Positions 30,174-41,165 of a stretch of DNA of 64,000 nt are shown here, one piece after another. This DNA is from Nitrosomonas eutropha. Lineage in GTDB: Bacteria > Pseudomonadota > Gammaproteobacteria > Burkholderiales > Nitrosomonadaceae. How positions within the stretch are numbered: the first letter of the stretch is position 1; each line of letters begins with the position of its first letter. Where the stretch lies: assembly GCF_900116685.1 (NCBI RefSeq), contig NZ_FPBL01000002.1, positions 248,001-312,000 of the forward strand, written 5' to 3'. The translations under genes were made by a program, and so were the position numbers. The notes under the pieces are model-generated. The model saw nothing but the letters and a program-made list of their open reading frames with translations. It was not told the DNA's origin and searched no databases.

Positions 30174-31207
30174 TCACCCTCTCCTTTCAGCATGAGTTGA
30201 TCGTGGTACACAATTCCCAAAATTTCTCCCAGATTCGGCAACTGTGATCCGATGTTAATACTGGCCAACCTCTCCAGCTCCTCCAGAACATCTCTGACTG
30301 ACTGAGCCTCTGTATTAAAATACTGCTGCGTCCAATCCGTTGCAGTTTTCACAGCAGCGCGAAAATTATCTTCATCCCGAATTAATAAGGCAAGACGTGC
30401 CTGCATCAATTGCAGATTGATATTTTCTTTTAGAAGATGAATCTGAGAAGGCGATAATAATGACGTTCCCGAATCATTTATTTTTTCAATTTTGATCAAC
30501 CGGCTGAGATCTTTTTCGATTTCAAGCAGATAACGATGCCATAAACGTGGCTCAGCTGTATCTTGTTTCTCCAGTAAATCAATCTCTATCAGATTGACAT
30601 CCATCATCAGAGGAAGATTATCAATCTGTGCGGCAAGCTCCGTAATATCCCGATTAATCCTCTGGATATCCACAGTAGCCAGTACTTCAAGCCGTTCAAT
30701 ATTCCCTGCCAACATCTCATTTAATTTTGATGAACCAGGGACTTCATCGGCAGATTGCAGCAGTTCTTGCGCATATTCCAGTGAGTCAAGTGCAGAACGC
30801 ACATCACCCGTCATCCGCAGATAACGATCAGCCGAAACAATAAGACGTTCGATCGCACCCAGCATCCAGACACCCGTATGATTACTGTCATCGTCAGACA
30901 GTTTGCCAACTTCAACAGACACAGGAGATTCACGGGTAGCCTGCAATCTTTCTTCCAGATGATTTAAGCGCTGCTCGATTTCTGCTTTTTCAAGCTCAAG
31001 CTCGGCAAGCATTGTGCGTGAACGACTGCTAAAGATATCGGCATCAGCCAAATATGTTGCCAGGGAGTGCTCCACTGTGGAGATATACCCTTGTTTTCCA
31101 GCCCATTTCCACAGCATGGCAGCCACTGCAATCAACAGGATCATCAGTATGAAAACAGCCAAACGGCGAGCTGATCCGGGAGTCGAAATCTGCGTGTACT
31201 TATTCAT
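30170..31207 (-). CDS. hemX: HemX, membrane-anchored haem-operon protein
   Basis: This is about 345 residues from the ATG at 31207. One transmembrane helix near residues 15-35 (AVFILMILLIAVAAMLW) is followed by a coiled coil (LAELELEKAEIEQRLNHLEE) and a periplasmic helical domain. It lacks the SAM-binding methyltransferase motifs implied by its usual annotation as uroporphyrinogen-III C-methyltransferase. It follows hemD; a TTG at 31225 overlapping the hemD stop is an alternative start. Confidence 0.88.
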   Translation of the reverse strand: MNKYTQISTPGSARRLAVFILMILLIAVAAMLWKWAGKQGYISTVEHSLATYLADADIFSSRSRTMLAELELEKAEIEQRLNHLEERLQATRESPVSVEVGKLSDDDSNHTGVWMLGAIERLIVSADRYLRMTGDVRSALDSLEYAQELLQSADEVPGSSKLNEMLAGNIERLEVLATVDIQRINRDITELAAQIDNLPLMMDVNLIEIDLLEKQDTAEPRLWHRYLLEIEKDLSRLIKIEKINDSGTSLLSPSQIHLLKENINLQLMQARLALLIRDEDNFRAAVKTATDWTQQYFNTEAQSVRDVLEELERLASINIGSQLPNLGEILGIVYHDQLMLKGEGE

Positions 31208-31221
31208 ATGATCGGATGCTA

Positions 31222-32004
31222 TCAATGTGACTGTATTTTTTCGAAGTACTCCAGCAAACCTTGCACAGTCCCTTCATCTCCGAGAGGAGTACGGTATATT
31301 TTTCTGATATCCAACTCCCTTGCCTTGCACTCAATCCGGTCATGTGCCGTAAACACGGTGGTAGCTCTGAGCAATTGTTGGCCTGTTTTACCGATCATGT
31401 CAAATAAATTATCCAGACCTTCACTACTGCTGATGACTACTGCCTGGATCCCATTATCACGCCAGTATTTCAGCAACGGTAAGGGATCTACCTCCGGCCG
31501 GTGGCGACGATAGCATTCAACATAGTCAACACTGGCACCACGATCACGTAGCGTATCCCCAAGCAGTTTCCGCCCACCATTACCGCGAAAAATTATGATG
31601 CGCTTGCCCTGCATAATCTGTAGTTGTGGCACGCGCAACAAGGCTTCGCTATCAGAACCATCTTCTGGAACAATAACGATGGGAATACCATGATGTTCAA
31701 GCGCCCGGGCAGTCCCCTTGCCCACGGTTGCAACACGCACATGCTCAGGCCAGCGGCGCTCTGCATGAACCAGTGGCATAACTCTTTCCACCGCATTCGG
31801 GCTGACAAAAACAGCCAGATCAAAATCATCAAGCCGCGCAATCATATCCAGTAACGGTTGCTTGTTTTCGCTATCAGAAATTTCCAGCACGGGAAACAAC
31901 CATGGCTCTCCGCCCAATTCCTTGATTCGTGCAGCCAGATTACCCGCCTGATGCACAGGGCGAGTAATCAGAATACTTTTACCGGTTAACCGATCAAGAA
32001 CCAA
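31222..32004 (-). CDS. hemD: Uroporphyrinogen-III synthase
   Basis: HemD (260 residues) closes hydroxymethylbilane to uroporphyrinogen III. The family is poorly conserved, but ILITRPVHQAGNLAARI at the start, AVFVSPNAVERVMPL and VVISSSEGLDNLF match its two-domain hinge structure. The frame opens with TTG at 32004 after GGGGCGG; an in-frame stop lies just upstream and no ATG precedes the family N-terminus. It sits 19 bp after hemC. Confidence 0.92.
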   Translation of the reverse strand: MVLDRLTGKSILITRPVHQAGNLAARIKELGGEPWLFPVLEISDSENKQPLLDMIARLDDFDLAVFVSPNAVERVMPLVHAERRWPEHVRVATVGKGTARALEHHGIPIVIVPEDGSDSEALLRVPQLQIMQGKRIIIFRGNGGRKLLGDTLRDRGASVDYVECYRRHRPEVDPLPLLKYWRDNGIQAVVISSSEGLDNLFDMIGKTGQQLLRATTVFTAHDRIECKARELDIRKIYRTPLGDEGTVQGLLEYFEKIQSH

Positions 32005-32023
32005 TATCCGCCCCGATCACATC

Positions 32024-32950
32024 TCAGGCCAGTGCGGCAAGAATCTCTTCCGCACCGTGCATTTTCAGGTTTTGCGCCAATTGCTCACCCACCCGTTCTC
32101 CTGATTCCGGCTTGCCACATAATTTATCTGCGATTATTTTTGATCCGTCAGGGGTGGCCACAAAACCACGCAGCGTCAACACCCCTTCAAAAATTTCAGC
32201 AAAGCCACCCAACGGCACTTGGCAGCTGCCTCCCAACACACGGCTCATGGCACGTTCTGCCTCCACACAATAAGCAGTTGTGGCGTGGTGTAGTGGCTTC
32301 ATCCACTCCACCATATCAGGATCATTATCGCGACACTCGATACCCAACGCACCCTGCCCAACTGCCGGAAGACTCAGCTCGGGTGGCAACAGCATACTGA
32401 TGCGATATCCCAGCTCCAGCCGTTTCAGTCCGGCTGCAGCCAGAATGATTGCACTGTACTCCCCCTCATCCAGTTTCCGCAGTCGCGTTTGCACGTTACC
32501 ACGCAACGGGCGCACTTGCAGATGCGGGAAATGTGCCCGTAACTGGGATTCTCGCCGCAAACTGGAAGTCCCTACCACGCTTCCGGCGGGCAATTCTTCC
32601 AGGCTGGTAAAATCATTGGAAACAAATGCATCACGCGGATCTTCACGCTCCGTGATGGCGGCCAGCCTGAATCCAGGTGGAACAATCATCGGCACATCCT
32701 TCATGGAATGCACCGCGATATCCGCACGGCCGTCTTCCAGAGCCAGTTCAAGCTCCTTGATAAAAAGCCCCTTGCCACCGATTTTTGACAGGGAAACATC
32801 CAAAATCTGATCCCCCCTGGTCGTCATGCCAAGTATGGTGACATCAGTTTGCGGGTATAATTCAAGCAGACGACTTCGAATGAAATTTGCCTGCCATAAA
32901 GCGAGCTGGCTCTCGCGTGACGCAATAACAATTTTTTCAGGACTAGACAT
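32024..32950 (-). CDS. hemC: Porphobilinogen deaminase (hydroxymethylbilane synthase)
   Basis: HemC polymerises four porphobilinogens into hydroxymethylbilane. From the ATG at 32950 it has 308 residues, the normal length, beginning [15 protein letters not shown]. The dipyrromethane cofactor cysteine is C243 in [11 protein letters not shown], and [13 protein letters not shown] is the substrate-binding arginine segment. The frame is open 261 bp further upstream, but that leader is Cys/Pro-rich, unlike the family, and was rejected. It is the first gene of hemCDXY and is divergent from ppc. Confidence 0.96.
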   Translation of the reverse strand: MSSPEKIVIASRESQLALWQANFIRSRLLELYPQTDVTILGMTTRGDQILDVSLSKIGGKGLFIKELELALEDGRADIAVHSMKDVPMIVPPGFRLAAITEREDPRDAFVSNDFTSLEELPAGSVVGTSSLRRESQLRAHFPHLQVRPLRGNVQTRLRKLDEGEYSAIILAAAGLKRLELGYRISMLLPPELSLPAVGQGALGIECRDNDPDMVEWMKPLHHATTAYCVEAERAMSRVLGGSCQVPLGGFAEIFEGVLTLRGFVATPDGSKIIADKLCGKPESGERVGEQLAQNLKMHGAEEILAALA

Positions 32951-33075
32951 AATAAGAATCTGATTTTGAAGCAATGCCGCCATTCTAGCACGGGCGACCC
33001 CGGTACGGATGATGGCAAATAACTGCATTTTATCCCGGCGACACCCGAGCTCATGATTACAGGAGACACACAACA

Positions 33076-35877
33076 ATGAGTCTGAATACCCTAGCAAATA
33101 TTGTTCCTGAAAAAGACACATCCCTCGAAAAAGACCATCCGCTACGGGAAGATATTCGTTTGCTGGGGCGCATGCTGGGTGACACGATACGAGAGCTGGA
33201 AGGAGAGCCAATGTTTGATCTGGTCGAAACCATTCGTCAGACCGCTGTGCGCTTTCGCCGCGAACAGGATGAAGAGGCAGGAAAAGAGCTAGATACCATA
33301 CTCAATCATCTCAGCCACAAGGAAACTACAGCTGTTGTCCGGGCATTCAGCTATTTTTCGCTACTTTCGAACATCGCTGAAGATCTGCATCATAACCGCC
33401 GTCGCCGCGCTCATCTGCGCGCAGGCTCCCCGCCCCAAGACGGCAGTGTTACGTTAGCTCTGGAACGTGTGGCAGCAAAAGGAATCAATACACAACAACT
33501 GGAAAATTTCTTTGCCGGGGCGCTCATCTCTCCGGTATTAACAGCTCACCCTACTGAAGTACAGCGGCGCAGTATTCTGGATTATCAGCTGAAGATACAA
33601 CGTCTGCTCAAGGAGCGGGATCGCACTCAACTCACTCCCAATGAACTGCGCCACAATGAGGAAGATTTGCGCTCCGCTATCCAGACACTGTGGCAAACCC
33701 GGGTGCTGCGCTCAGTCAGGCTGACAGTACAAGACGAAATCGAAAACGGCCTGATCTATTACCACTACACCTTTCTCAGGCAGATTCCTTATATCTATGC
33801 CAAGATTGAAGATATCCTGGAACGTCACATGGACAAGGCGGCGCCACGTATTGCCTCATTTTTACGGATTGGCAGCTGGATTGGGGGGGATCGGGATGGA
33901 AATCCCTTTGTCACCCATCAGATTATGCTGCATGCCGCCGAACGACATTCGGCATTGATACTTGATTATTATATCGAGGAAGTAGAAAAAATCGGTCAGG
34001 CTATGAGTCTGACTGAACGTCTGATCAAAGTAACCAGCGAACTGGAAGGGCTGGCTTCGACTGCACCCGGCTTGCCGGCCAGCAGGATTGACGAACCCTA
34101 CCGGCGCGTTTTTCTCGGTATGCATGCGCGCTTAATCGCAACCAGCAGGTACTTAAGCCCCCACGTTGGCCGGCAATACCAGGAAAATACGGCAGAACCG
34201 TATGCTGACAGCGCCGAGTTCGTACATGATCTTGATATCGTTATTCGTTCCCTGAAACAACACCAATCAAACAAGCTGGCTCAAGGCGCCATACGCGATC
34301 TGCGCCGTGCGGTAGATGTATTCGGATTTCACCTCGCATCGCTGGATATGCGTCAACATAGCAAGATCCACGAGCAGGTTGTGTCCGAATTATATGAAAA
34401 AAACGTTCAGGATAACCGGAACTATCCTGATTTGCCTCGATCGGAACGCGCTGAATGGCTTCTGGCCGAACTCAAGCGTTCACATCCGCTGGTCTCATCC
34501 TTGTCTGATTATTCTGATATTACACAGGGCGAGTTGCGAATCTTGAGAATGGCCGCTGAAATCCAGCGTCGCTTTGGCCATATCGCACTGCCTAACTATA
34601 TTATCTCCATGGCAACCGGGGTCATCCACATACTGGAAGCGGCGCTGCTGCTGAAAGAAGCCGGACTGGTACAGTTTGGCGAAGCTGCGCGATCGACTGT
34701 AAACATCATCCCGTTGTTTGAAACAATCGATGATCTGCGCGGTTGTGCCAATGTCATGGAAGAACTGTTTTCTCTGCCCGAATATCGCAAAATGTTGCAG
34801 TCCAGGAGTAACTTGCAAGAAGTTATGCTGGGTTACTCGGACAGCAACAAGGATGGCGGATTTGTTACCTCCAACTGGGAAATACACAAAGCTGAAGTCG
34901 AACTCACCAAGGTATTTAACCGTCACGGAGTACGACTGCGCCTGTTTCACGGGCGCGGTGGTACGGTGGGACGCGGCGGCGGCCCCAGCTATCAGGGAAT
35001 ACTTGCACAGCCTCCTGGCAGCGTTAATGGCCAGATCAGATTGACCGAGCAGGGAGAAGTCATTGCCAGCAAATATACAGATCCTGAAATCGGGCGGCGT
35101 AATCTTGAAACGCTAGTGGCTGCCACCATTGAATCTACCTTGCTTGATCGTGGTGCTATCCACTGCCATACACCACAGTACTATCAGATTATGGAAGAGC
35201 TGTCTGCCAGCGCGTGTGCAGCCTATCGCGATCTGGTCTATAAAACACCTAATTTCACACAGTTTTTTCAGGAATCCACACCCATCCGTGAAATTGCCGG
35301 CCTGCATATTGGCAGTCGCCCGACTTCGCGTAAACCCTCCAATAAAATAGAGGATCTGCGCACCATCCCCTGGGTTTTCAGCTGGAGCCTGAACCGCACT
35401 ATGATCCCTGGCTGGTATGGATTCGGCACCGCTGTCGAGAATTTTGTACAACAGGCCGGAAATACGCAGGAGGTATTGACACAGATGCAGGAAATGTACC
35501 GCACCTGGCCATTCTTTCAAACCTTGCTTTCCAATATGGATATGGTGCTGGCCAAGAGTGATCTGGGCATTGCCTCACGCTACGCAGAGCTGGTTACTGA
35601 TTCTGAATTACGTCAGTATGTCTTCACTGCCATCCGGACAGAATGGGAACTTTGTGTGAAATGGCTGTTTGCCATCACCGGGCATACCGAACTTCTACAG
35701 GACAATCCCACACTGGCGCGCAGCATCCGGATCCGCACACCCTATATTGATCCGATGAATCATCTTCAAGTAGAACTCCTTCGCCGCTATCGCTCAGGGG
35801 ATGATGATGATGCGATCCGGCGCGCAATACATCTGACCATCAACGGCGTGGCCACCGGGCTAAGAAACAGCGGCTAG
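33076..35877 (+). CDS. ppc: Phosphoenolpyruvate carboxylase
   Basis: This 933-residue enzyme carboxylates PEP to oxaloacetate, the anaplerotic supply for the TCA intermediates of an autotroph. The catalytic histidine is H158 in [25 protein letters not shown] carries the catalytic lysine, and [15 protein letters not shown] is the Gly-rich phosphate loop. GSRPTSRK near residue 750 is also conserved. A good AGGAGA precedes the ATG. It is monocistronic, with ~125 bp to the divergent hemC. Confidence 0.97.
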   Translation: MSLNTLANIVPEKDTSLEKDHPLREDIRLLGRMLGDTIRELEGEPMFDLVETIRQTAVRFRREQDEEAGKELDTILNHLSHKETTAVVRAFSYFSLLSNIAEDLHHNRRRRAHLRAGSPPQDGSVTLALERVAAKGINTQQLENFFAGALISPVLTAHPTEVQRRSILDYQLKIQRLLKERDRTQLTPNELRHNEEDLRSAIQTLWQTRVLRSVRLTVQDEIENGLIYYHYTFLRQIPYIYAKIEDILERHMDKAAPRIASFLRIGSWIGGDRDGNPFVTHQIMLHAAERHSALILDYYIEEVEKIGQAMSLTERLIKVTSELEGLASTAPGLPASRIDEPYRRVFLGMHARLIATSRYLSPHVGRQYQENTAEPYADSAEFVHDLDIVIRSLKQHQSNKLAQGAIRDLRRAVDVFGFHLASLDMRQHSKIHEQVVSELYEKNVQDNRNYPDLPRSERAEWLLAELKRSHPLVSSLSDYSDITQGELRILRMAAEIQRRFGHIALPNYIISMATGVIHILEAALLLKEAGLVQFGEAARSTVNIIPLFETIDDLRGCANVMEELFSLPEYRKMLQSRSNLQEVMLGYSDSNKDGGFVTSNWEIHKAEVELTKVFNRHGVRLRLFHGRGGTVGRGGGPSYQGILAQPPGSVNGQIRLTEQGEVIASKYTDPEIGRRNLETLVAATIESTLLDRGAIHCHTPQYYQIMEELSASACAAYRDLVYKTPNFTQFFQESTPIREIAGLHIGSRPTSRKPSNKIEDLRTIPWVFSWSLNRTMIPGWYGFGTAVENFVQQAGNTQEVLTQMQEMYRTWPFFQTLLSNMDMVLAKSDLGIASRYAELVTDSELRQYVFTAIRTEWELCVKWLFAITGHTELLQDNPTLARSIRIRTPYIDPMNHLQVELLRRYRSGDDDDAIRRAIHLTINGVATGLRNSG

Positions 35878-36108
35878 TATTTTGTAACACCCTATTTCAA
35901 TAAGGCTATTGTGAATTAAAGTGCTGTGTCTTACAGTAATAACAACTACGATCCGGGAAAGGATGCTGGCGAGCAGTCATTTTCAGATTGTATGCAATCG
36001 TATGCTCGGCACCCCTATATTTAACAGAAAAAAATTGAAGACTACGATTAAAGGTTTATCTCTGATCTCGGCTTATCTCCGAATCTAACTTTTGGTGCTG
36101 GAAAAATT

Positions 36109-38082
36109 ATGAAAACAGAGAGCCCTCAACTGGAAAATACCATGTCTATCGCAGAAAGGGCTCGCTCTTTCATAAATCACCTTGCTCAACTTAAGCCCAC
36201 CAGACTGGTAATCTTTACCGTAGTTTTTCTATCTTGCCTGTTACTTTCTCTCGGCGTTGTTTTTTTGCAACCGGCAATTTACCAGAGTTACGCCACTTTG
36301 CTGACAGTCGCCAAAACAGCGATTGATCAAGCAAGCAGGGAAGCAGATATTCAGCATGTCACCATTCAAAAGCAGGTTCTCCTTGGCCCAGAGCTATTAA
36401 CTGAAACAGCAAGCCGTCTGCGCAAAGGAAGTGACACCGAAGCAGGCGTTGATCTGACACCCGCAACCATTCGCGACATGCTGGATGTTCGGCCAATAAC
36501 CGATACTAATCTGGTCGAAATGGTTGCCGAAGGAGATGATCCTGCCCTGCTCCCACACCTGATCAATACCTGGATCGATGTCTATCTGGATGCACGGGCG
36601 GAAGAAGTTGCCCGATCCAAAGGCTCAACAATACAAATGATGCAGGAAGAACTGGCCGCACTAACTGCAAAAATTGAACAAAAAAGACTTGAGCTTGAGC
36701 AGTTTAGAAAACATAACGAAATTATTACAACCGAACGGCAGGATAATGAAGCACTGGCACGTCTCAAGGGTCTGACCGACTCGTTGAACAAAGCCAGTGA
36801 GGAAGAAGTCAAGGCAAAAGCACGACTCGACACTATCAGAAAGTCGATTGAACGAGGGCAGGTTGTTGTACCCACTGAAGATACCCGCACACTGAGCGCA
36901 CTCGAAAAACGTGCCCAGGAATTAAGGGAGCAGCTGGAAGAGCTTGATCGGCAATATACCCGTGAGTATATGGCCTTAACTCCTTCCCTCAAGGTCATCC
37001 CGGACAAGTTGCGGGCACTGGATGATGAAATTCAGCAGATCCGCCATAAAGGGCAATCTGTAGTCATCAGTGAAGCTGAACAGAACTATGCCGCTGCTCT
37101 ACAAGCTACTCACTCGATACAAGAGCAACTGGACCAGCATAGACAAAAAGCAGCCGAGTTTACTGCCCGCTTCACCGAACATGATGCATTAAAATCTGAT
37201 CTGGAAGAGCTGGAGCAACTCTATCGGGACACACAATCAAGACTGGCTCAGGTTGAAGCACAGCACACCGGGAGATATCCCTATGTTGATGTTATCGAAC
37301 GAGCTTTTTTACCTCATCATCCAATCAGGCCGGACTATTTATGGAATGCCATGATTGTGACACTGGCATCCTTGCTGCTGGGCCTAGTTGCCATCTGGAT
37401 TTTTGAATTCCTGATGCATAAAGAACAGGAGAAACTGGCCATTCACCTGTCCGACATTCATCTTCACAATCAGAGTAATTTACCTCACAGCGCTCTTAGC
37501 ATACCGCCATCAGCGCCTGCAAATCTGCTTCGAGAACCTGTACAGGCACTGGAGCACATCAAAATAGATGAATATACGCCCCGGCAAATTGATGAACTGT
37601 TCCACGCGGCAAACGCCAAGGAAAAACAGCTACTTATCTTTCTGCTAAGTGGCCTGACACCTGATGAAATCGCAAACCTGCAAAATGATGATGTTGATCT
37701 AGAAAACAACTTACTCACGATTAAAAATATATTCACCAGAACAATCCCTCTACACCCTGCTCTGGCTGCACTCTACAGTAAATATGGCTATTGCTTGACT
37801 GATCCCGCCGGGAATCGGTTGAATCGGGAAGACTTGGAAGCGTTGCTGACCTGCCTGCAAATTGATGCCGATCTGCTGATAACCAGCCGGATTTCTGCTG
37901 AAACACTACGGCAGACCTATATTCTCTATTTGATCAGACAAGGAATGCGGCTGGCCGATCTCGAGCCAGTTGTAGGTTATACCTCACCGACAGAACTGTC
38001 AGAATACGGCGCTTATGCCCCACCGGGAACCAGGCACCCGATCGAAGCAATAAACTTGTTTTATCCTGTTGAACAAAAATAG
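36109..38082 (+). CDS. Wzz/GNVR polysaccharide co-polymerase fused to a degenerate tyrosine-recombinase domain
   Basis: This is a 657-residue inner-membrane protein. A first TM helix (residues ~34-56), a long periplasmic coiled coil (to ~400, with AEEVARSKGSTIQMMQEELAA) and a second TM helix (~408-430) make a Wzz/chain-length-determinant architecture. The ~225-residue cytoplasmic tail does not carry a tyrosine-kinase domain. Residues ~485-640 follow the pattern of a phage-integrase catalytic domain: LLSGLTPDEIANLQNDDVDL, then TIPLHPALAAL, LRQTYILYLIRQG and VVGYTSPTELSEY. Of the catalytic set R601 and Y633 remain, while Arg I is T517, the HxxR His is E598 and the LGH His is Y624. It is therefore probably inactive as a recombinase. 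No wzy or glycosyltransferase genes are nearby. Confidence 0.75.
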   Translation: MKTESPQLENTMSIAERARSFINHLAQLKPTRLVIFTVVFLSCLLLSLGVVFLQPAIYQSYATLLTVAKTAIDQASREADIQHVTIQKQVLLGPELLTETASRLRKGSDTEAGVDLTPATIRDMLDVRPITDTNLVEMVAEGDDPALLPHLINTWIDVYLDARAEEVARSKGSTIQMMQEELAALTAKIEQKRLELEQFRKHNEIITTERQDNEALARLKGLTDSLNKASEEEVKAKARLDTIRKSIERGQVVVPTEDTRTLSALEKRAQELREQLEELDRQYTREYMALTPSLKVIPDKLRALDDEIQQIRHKGQSVVISEAEQNYAAALQATHSIQEQLDQHRQKAAEFTARFTEHDALKSDLEELEQLYRDTQSRLAQVEAQHTGRYPYVDVIERAFLPHHPIRPDYLWNAMIVTLASLLLGLVAIWIFEFLMHKEQEKLAIHLSDIHLHNQSNLPHSALSIPPSAPANLLREPVQALEHIKIDEYTPRQIDELFHAANAKEKQLLIFLLSGLTPDEIANLQNDDVDLENNLLTIKNIFTRTIPLHPALAALYSKYGYCLTDPAGNRLNREDLEALLTCLQIDADLLITSRISAETLRQTYILYLIRQGMRLADLEPVVGYTSPTELSEYGAYAPPGTRHPIEAINLFYPVEQK

Positions 38083-38088
38083 GATTCA

Positions 38089-39516
38089 TCATTTTGAGTT
38101 TAATAGCGCATCAACCAGATTTTTTTCAATCAAACGATACTGATCATCATGGTTGTGAAGGCTTAATAATCCGCTCCAGGCAGGGTTCTGCCTGAGTATA
38201 TCAATCATTCCACGCCATCCATCAGGTGGATCACCACGCTCCGGTTGTTGATCTACCTGATCAATATGGCGAGCAGCATGGCCCCGGTTCATAAGCTTGT
38301 CCAGCAGCTGATGCTGACGCAGATACAATAACTGTAATGTGTTGTCATCCACACACAACCATCGAGTTCCCTGGAACTTTGCCTGAATCTCCTTGCCATA
38401 GCGCCTGAATGTAGACCAACCAGTGCCCGCAATTGCGCCCAATATACTGGCAGTGCCAAGACTCAATCCCCCGGTCATCAGGTCGATTCCAGCTCCGGCA
38501 GCCGCACCTTTTAGCGCAGCACTGCCAATATCCAGACCATAAGCCTTTAGTATGCCGGGGGCAAACAGATCAAGCTGCCAATATCCATTTTGCACCGGTA
38601 TCTTTTGCAGAGCGACATCCTTGTCTGTGAAATTAAACATCTTCAGCAAGTCGGTCAGGCAATTTTGCTCTACCTGACGCACAAAATCCTGCAATCTTAT
38701 CGCCGCCGAAGATGTATCCACCGAATTCCGGTCATCACCGGTCGGCTCCCGGTAACAGGCCGCAGTAATGATCAATCCGGCAATCCGTCTGGCGGCAGAT
38801 ATGCAAAGCTGGTTCCATATTCGTGCACGGTGGTCAATCAGGCGTTGCAGACGGGTATAGTGTATTTCCAGTAGGCTTTGTATTTTCTGATACAAACGCT
38901 TTTCCGCCTCAAAAGCAAATGCAACAGTATCCAGCTCAAGTGAGGCGTAGATGTTGAATGCCGCCAGTTTTTTTCTCCACAGATCAAGCTCAGCCCGATA
39001 CGCAGCAGTAAAGTTAAATATCGGGATGATGGGTTTTATTGCTTTACCAAGTATCTCGATTTCGATGAGGTATTTTTCCAGTACGGGCTCACGCACATCA
39101 ATCACATACAACAGGACATCGCTGCGCAATATCTGCCGAATAACCTTGGCCTCCTGCTCCAGTGGGTCATTGAGAGAAGTGGCTAATACAAATTTCTCCA
39201 GTTGTTCATATGGGGTTAAACGTTTATTCCTGGAAGCGATTGTTTGCAGCTCGTCCTGCAACGCATACACATCCTCAATCCCGGGTGTGTCATGCAGATT
39301 CAACACCGCTTCGCTACCGGCAAAGATAGTCGCTCGCTCAACATGCCGAGTTGAGCCGGCAGCATCTTCAACCTTACCAAAGCTGGTACTACGCAACAAG
39401 GTACGAATCAGTGAGGTTTTTCCTGTATTGGTATGGCCAACAACAGCAATCTCCAGAAGTGGTGCGCCTTGTCCTCCAGCTCCCCCGCTTGCTTTCATAT
39501 CAAAATGGATCGTCAT
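38089..39516 (-). CDS. GTPase with DUF3482 C-terminal domain
   Basis: This is a 475-residue TRAFAC-class GTPase. The G1 motif is VVGHTNTGKTSLIRTL near residue 25, G3 is DTPGIED, and a G domain continues to about 190. The DUF3482 part includes a Gly/Ala-rich hydrophobic hairpin (AALKGAAAGAGIDLMTGG) that may insert in a membrane. It overlaps the DUF2868 gene by one base (TGATG), so the pair is coupled. The conserved pairing suggests a GTPase acting on a membrane partner; the process is unknown. It converges on the co-polymerase gene with 6 bp between. Confidence 0.85.
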   Translation of the reverse strand: MTIHFDMKASGGAGGQGAPLLEIAVVGHTNTGKTSLIRTLLRSTSFGKVEDAAGSTRHVERATIFAGSEAVLNLHDTPGIEDVYALQDELQTIASRNKRLTPYEQLEKFVLATSLNDPLEQEAKVIRQILRSDVLLYVIDVREPVLEKYLIEIEILGKAIKPIIPIFNFTAAYRAELDLWRKKLAAFNIYASLELDTVAFAFEAEKRLYQKIQSLLEIHYTRLQRLIDHRARIWNQLCISAARRIAGLIITAACYREPTGDDRNSVDTSSAAIRLQDFVRQVEQNCLTDLLKMFNFTDKDVALQKIPVQNGYWQLDLFAPGILKAYGLDIGSAALKGAAAGAGIDLMTGGLSLGTASILGAIAGTGWSTFRRYGKEIQAKFQGTRWLCVDDNTLQLLYLRQHQLLDKLMNRGHAARHIDQVDQQPERGDPPDGWRGMIDILRQNPAWSGLLSLHNHDDQYRLIEKNLVDALLNSK

Positions 39517-40907
39517 CAGGAAAGAACATGTTCGGCCGGAATTGCGCTAGCTTGCGCCAACCGGAACCAGGCTTGTTTACGTGACTCCGTAATTGGAATA
39601 GCAGCATTATTTTGCAGTAAAACCAGCCAGATCTGGCCAGATGCCAATGCAGTCAGCTTTTTTATGATCCGTTGCACCCCGCGATCAGGCAGCCGATGCG
39701 CTGCCACGCCAATGAGCAAGGAATATCTGGACTTTTTGATCATCTCCACTGTCCGCATAAATGTTTCCTGATCTGTCACATTTTCCTGGCAAACCATTCC
39801 TTTCGGCCAGATGATGTGATTATCCAGTTCAATGCCGATCACCAATGCCTCCTCCGGCAAATGCCGATTGTGCCCTTCACGAGCAATTTGCACCGGCTGC
39901 TCTTGAGCGACTCCTGGATCGCGGTCGATCACACTCGCCATAAATTCATTTGCAATCAGGCTCTGCCTCAACGTGACATAGTAGGGCAGATATAAATCCA
40001 GCTTATAGCGATACTCCGATAATTTCAGCATTAAAAATGTGAACAAAACCAGCACTATCCTAGGCAACACCCCATAAACAATCAGTGCCCCCACCAAAAA
40101 TTCCGCCCAGGCGTTTCTGATCGAAGCATCTTGCATACCTGCCCCAATCCGGCTGGCTGCGATCTGCTGATTGTCAGGAGAAGCCAGACCGATCAATTCC
40201 ATGGGAACAGCCAGAAGCCGGGTAAGTTCAGGCAGACTGTTTTCCGGCAATAACGTTGTCCCCCAAACAAAATCGTACTGTTTTGCCAACATCAGCAAAA
40301 TTAGCGTTCCCATCCCTGCAAGCAGATAAATCAGCCAGAACTGGTGAGTCAGCATACTGATTCGCCACTTACCCACCCTGCCGAATAGACAGGTTTCCCA
40401 CCAGGCATGCGCAGCAAGCATGCCAATAGAATCCCTCTCCTTTTTCTTAAACTGGAAGGGTAGCCAGCGCGCCAATTGTGCAGCAATACCTGAACTTAAC
40501 CCTTGAATACCCAGCGTAATTCCCGCACTCCACAGCAGCATCGAGAAAAAATTGAATCCAAGTAGCACAACCAGCAGCCAGTAAATATTCAGCGTTGAAG
40601 AATCACTGGTTGCATTAATTGCTGCCAGTCCACCAAGAATTGTTGCCAGAACCAGAATGATTCTGCCAGCGCGCACAAACAGTTTCTCTGGCTGTTGGAG
40701 AATATCGTCCAGGTGATTATCGTGAATCAGATGATGGGCACGATTCAGCAGTCTTTCCAGAAAAGCTGCGTAACTAAAACCAGCAACAGGATACGATTCC
40801 ATATTGGCAACACCCGCATAGGAAAGCGTCTTTGCCTGACCGGTTTCAATATGCCGCAGCTGTTCCAATCGAACCAGATCACTAAAATCATGGTTTTTAA
40901 AGGCCAT
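39516..40907 (-). CDS. DUF2868 polytopic membrane protein
   Basis: This 463-residue protein has about four hydrophobic helices (LILVLATILGGLAA, WLLVVLLGFNFFSMLL, FWLIYLLAGMGTLILLML, GALIVYGVLPRIVLVLF). A soluble C-terminal part contains SLLIGVAAHRLPDRGVQRII, which could be a Rossmann-like strand-helix. The start is ATG 40907; a GTG one codon upstream is possible. It precedes and is coupled to the DUF3482 GTPase. No function is established. Confidence 0.8.
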   Translation of the reverse strand: MAFKNHDFSDLVRLEQLRHIETGQAKTLSYAGVANMESYPVAGFSYAAFLERLLNRAHHLIHDNHLDDILQQPEKLFVRAGRIILVLATILGGLAAINATSDSSTLNIYWLLVVLLGFNFFSMLLWSAGITLGIQGLSSGIAAQLARWLPFQFKKKERDSIGMLAAHAWWETCLFGRVGKWRISMLTHQFWLIYLLAGMGTLILLMLAKQYDFVWGTTLLPENSLPELTRLLAVPMELIGLASPDNQQIAASRIGAGMQDASIRNAWAEFLVGALIVYGVLPRIVLVLFTFLMLKLSEYRYKLDLYLPYYVTLRQSLIANEFMASVIDRDPGVAQEQPVQIAREGHNRHLPEEALVIGIELDNHIIWPKGMVCQENVTDQETFMRTVEMIKKSRYSLLIGVAAHRLPDRGVQRIIKKLTALASGQIWLVLLQNNAAIPITESRKQAWFRLAQASAIPAEHVLS

Positions 40908-41165
40908 CACTATTGATATATCAAAGTAGAATAAATAAAAATCAGATTACCCCGAAATACCTGGATGGCGACCTGAAAACCCTGTTATCAGGCAGTGCAA
41001 ACTACCAATATATGGCAACAGGAAGCGGTTATCACATGGCGGCCCATAAAAGCCTCCACCCGTAAAAGCCCGGAAAACCGTACAATTCATACGCTACTGA
41101 ACAAAGCAAAATACCCGAAAGAGAACAGTGAAATCCGTTCATTTATTCCAGGAAGGATATTGTTA

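Noticed and set aside
32951-33211. N-terminal extension of hemC.
   Set aside because: The added residues are Cys/Pro-rich and unlike any porphobilinogen deaminase; the ATG at 32950 gives the family length.
36109-38082. Reading the integrase-like tail as an active phage integrase and the locus as a mobile element.
   Set aside because: Key Arg and His residues are replaced, it is fused to a membrane co-polymerase, and no attachment sites or phage genes flank it.
40995-41165. N-terminal extension of the glutamine amidotransferase.
   Set aside because: Sequence before 41166 is not protein-like, and a strong AGGAAGG lies just ahead of the internal ATG.
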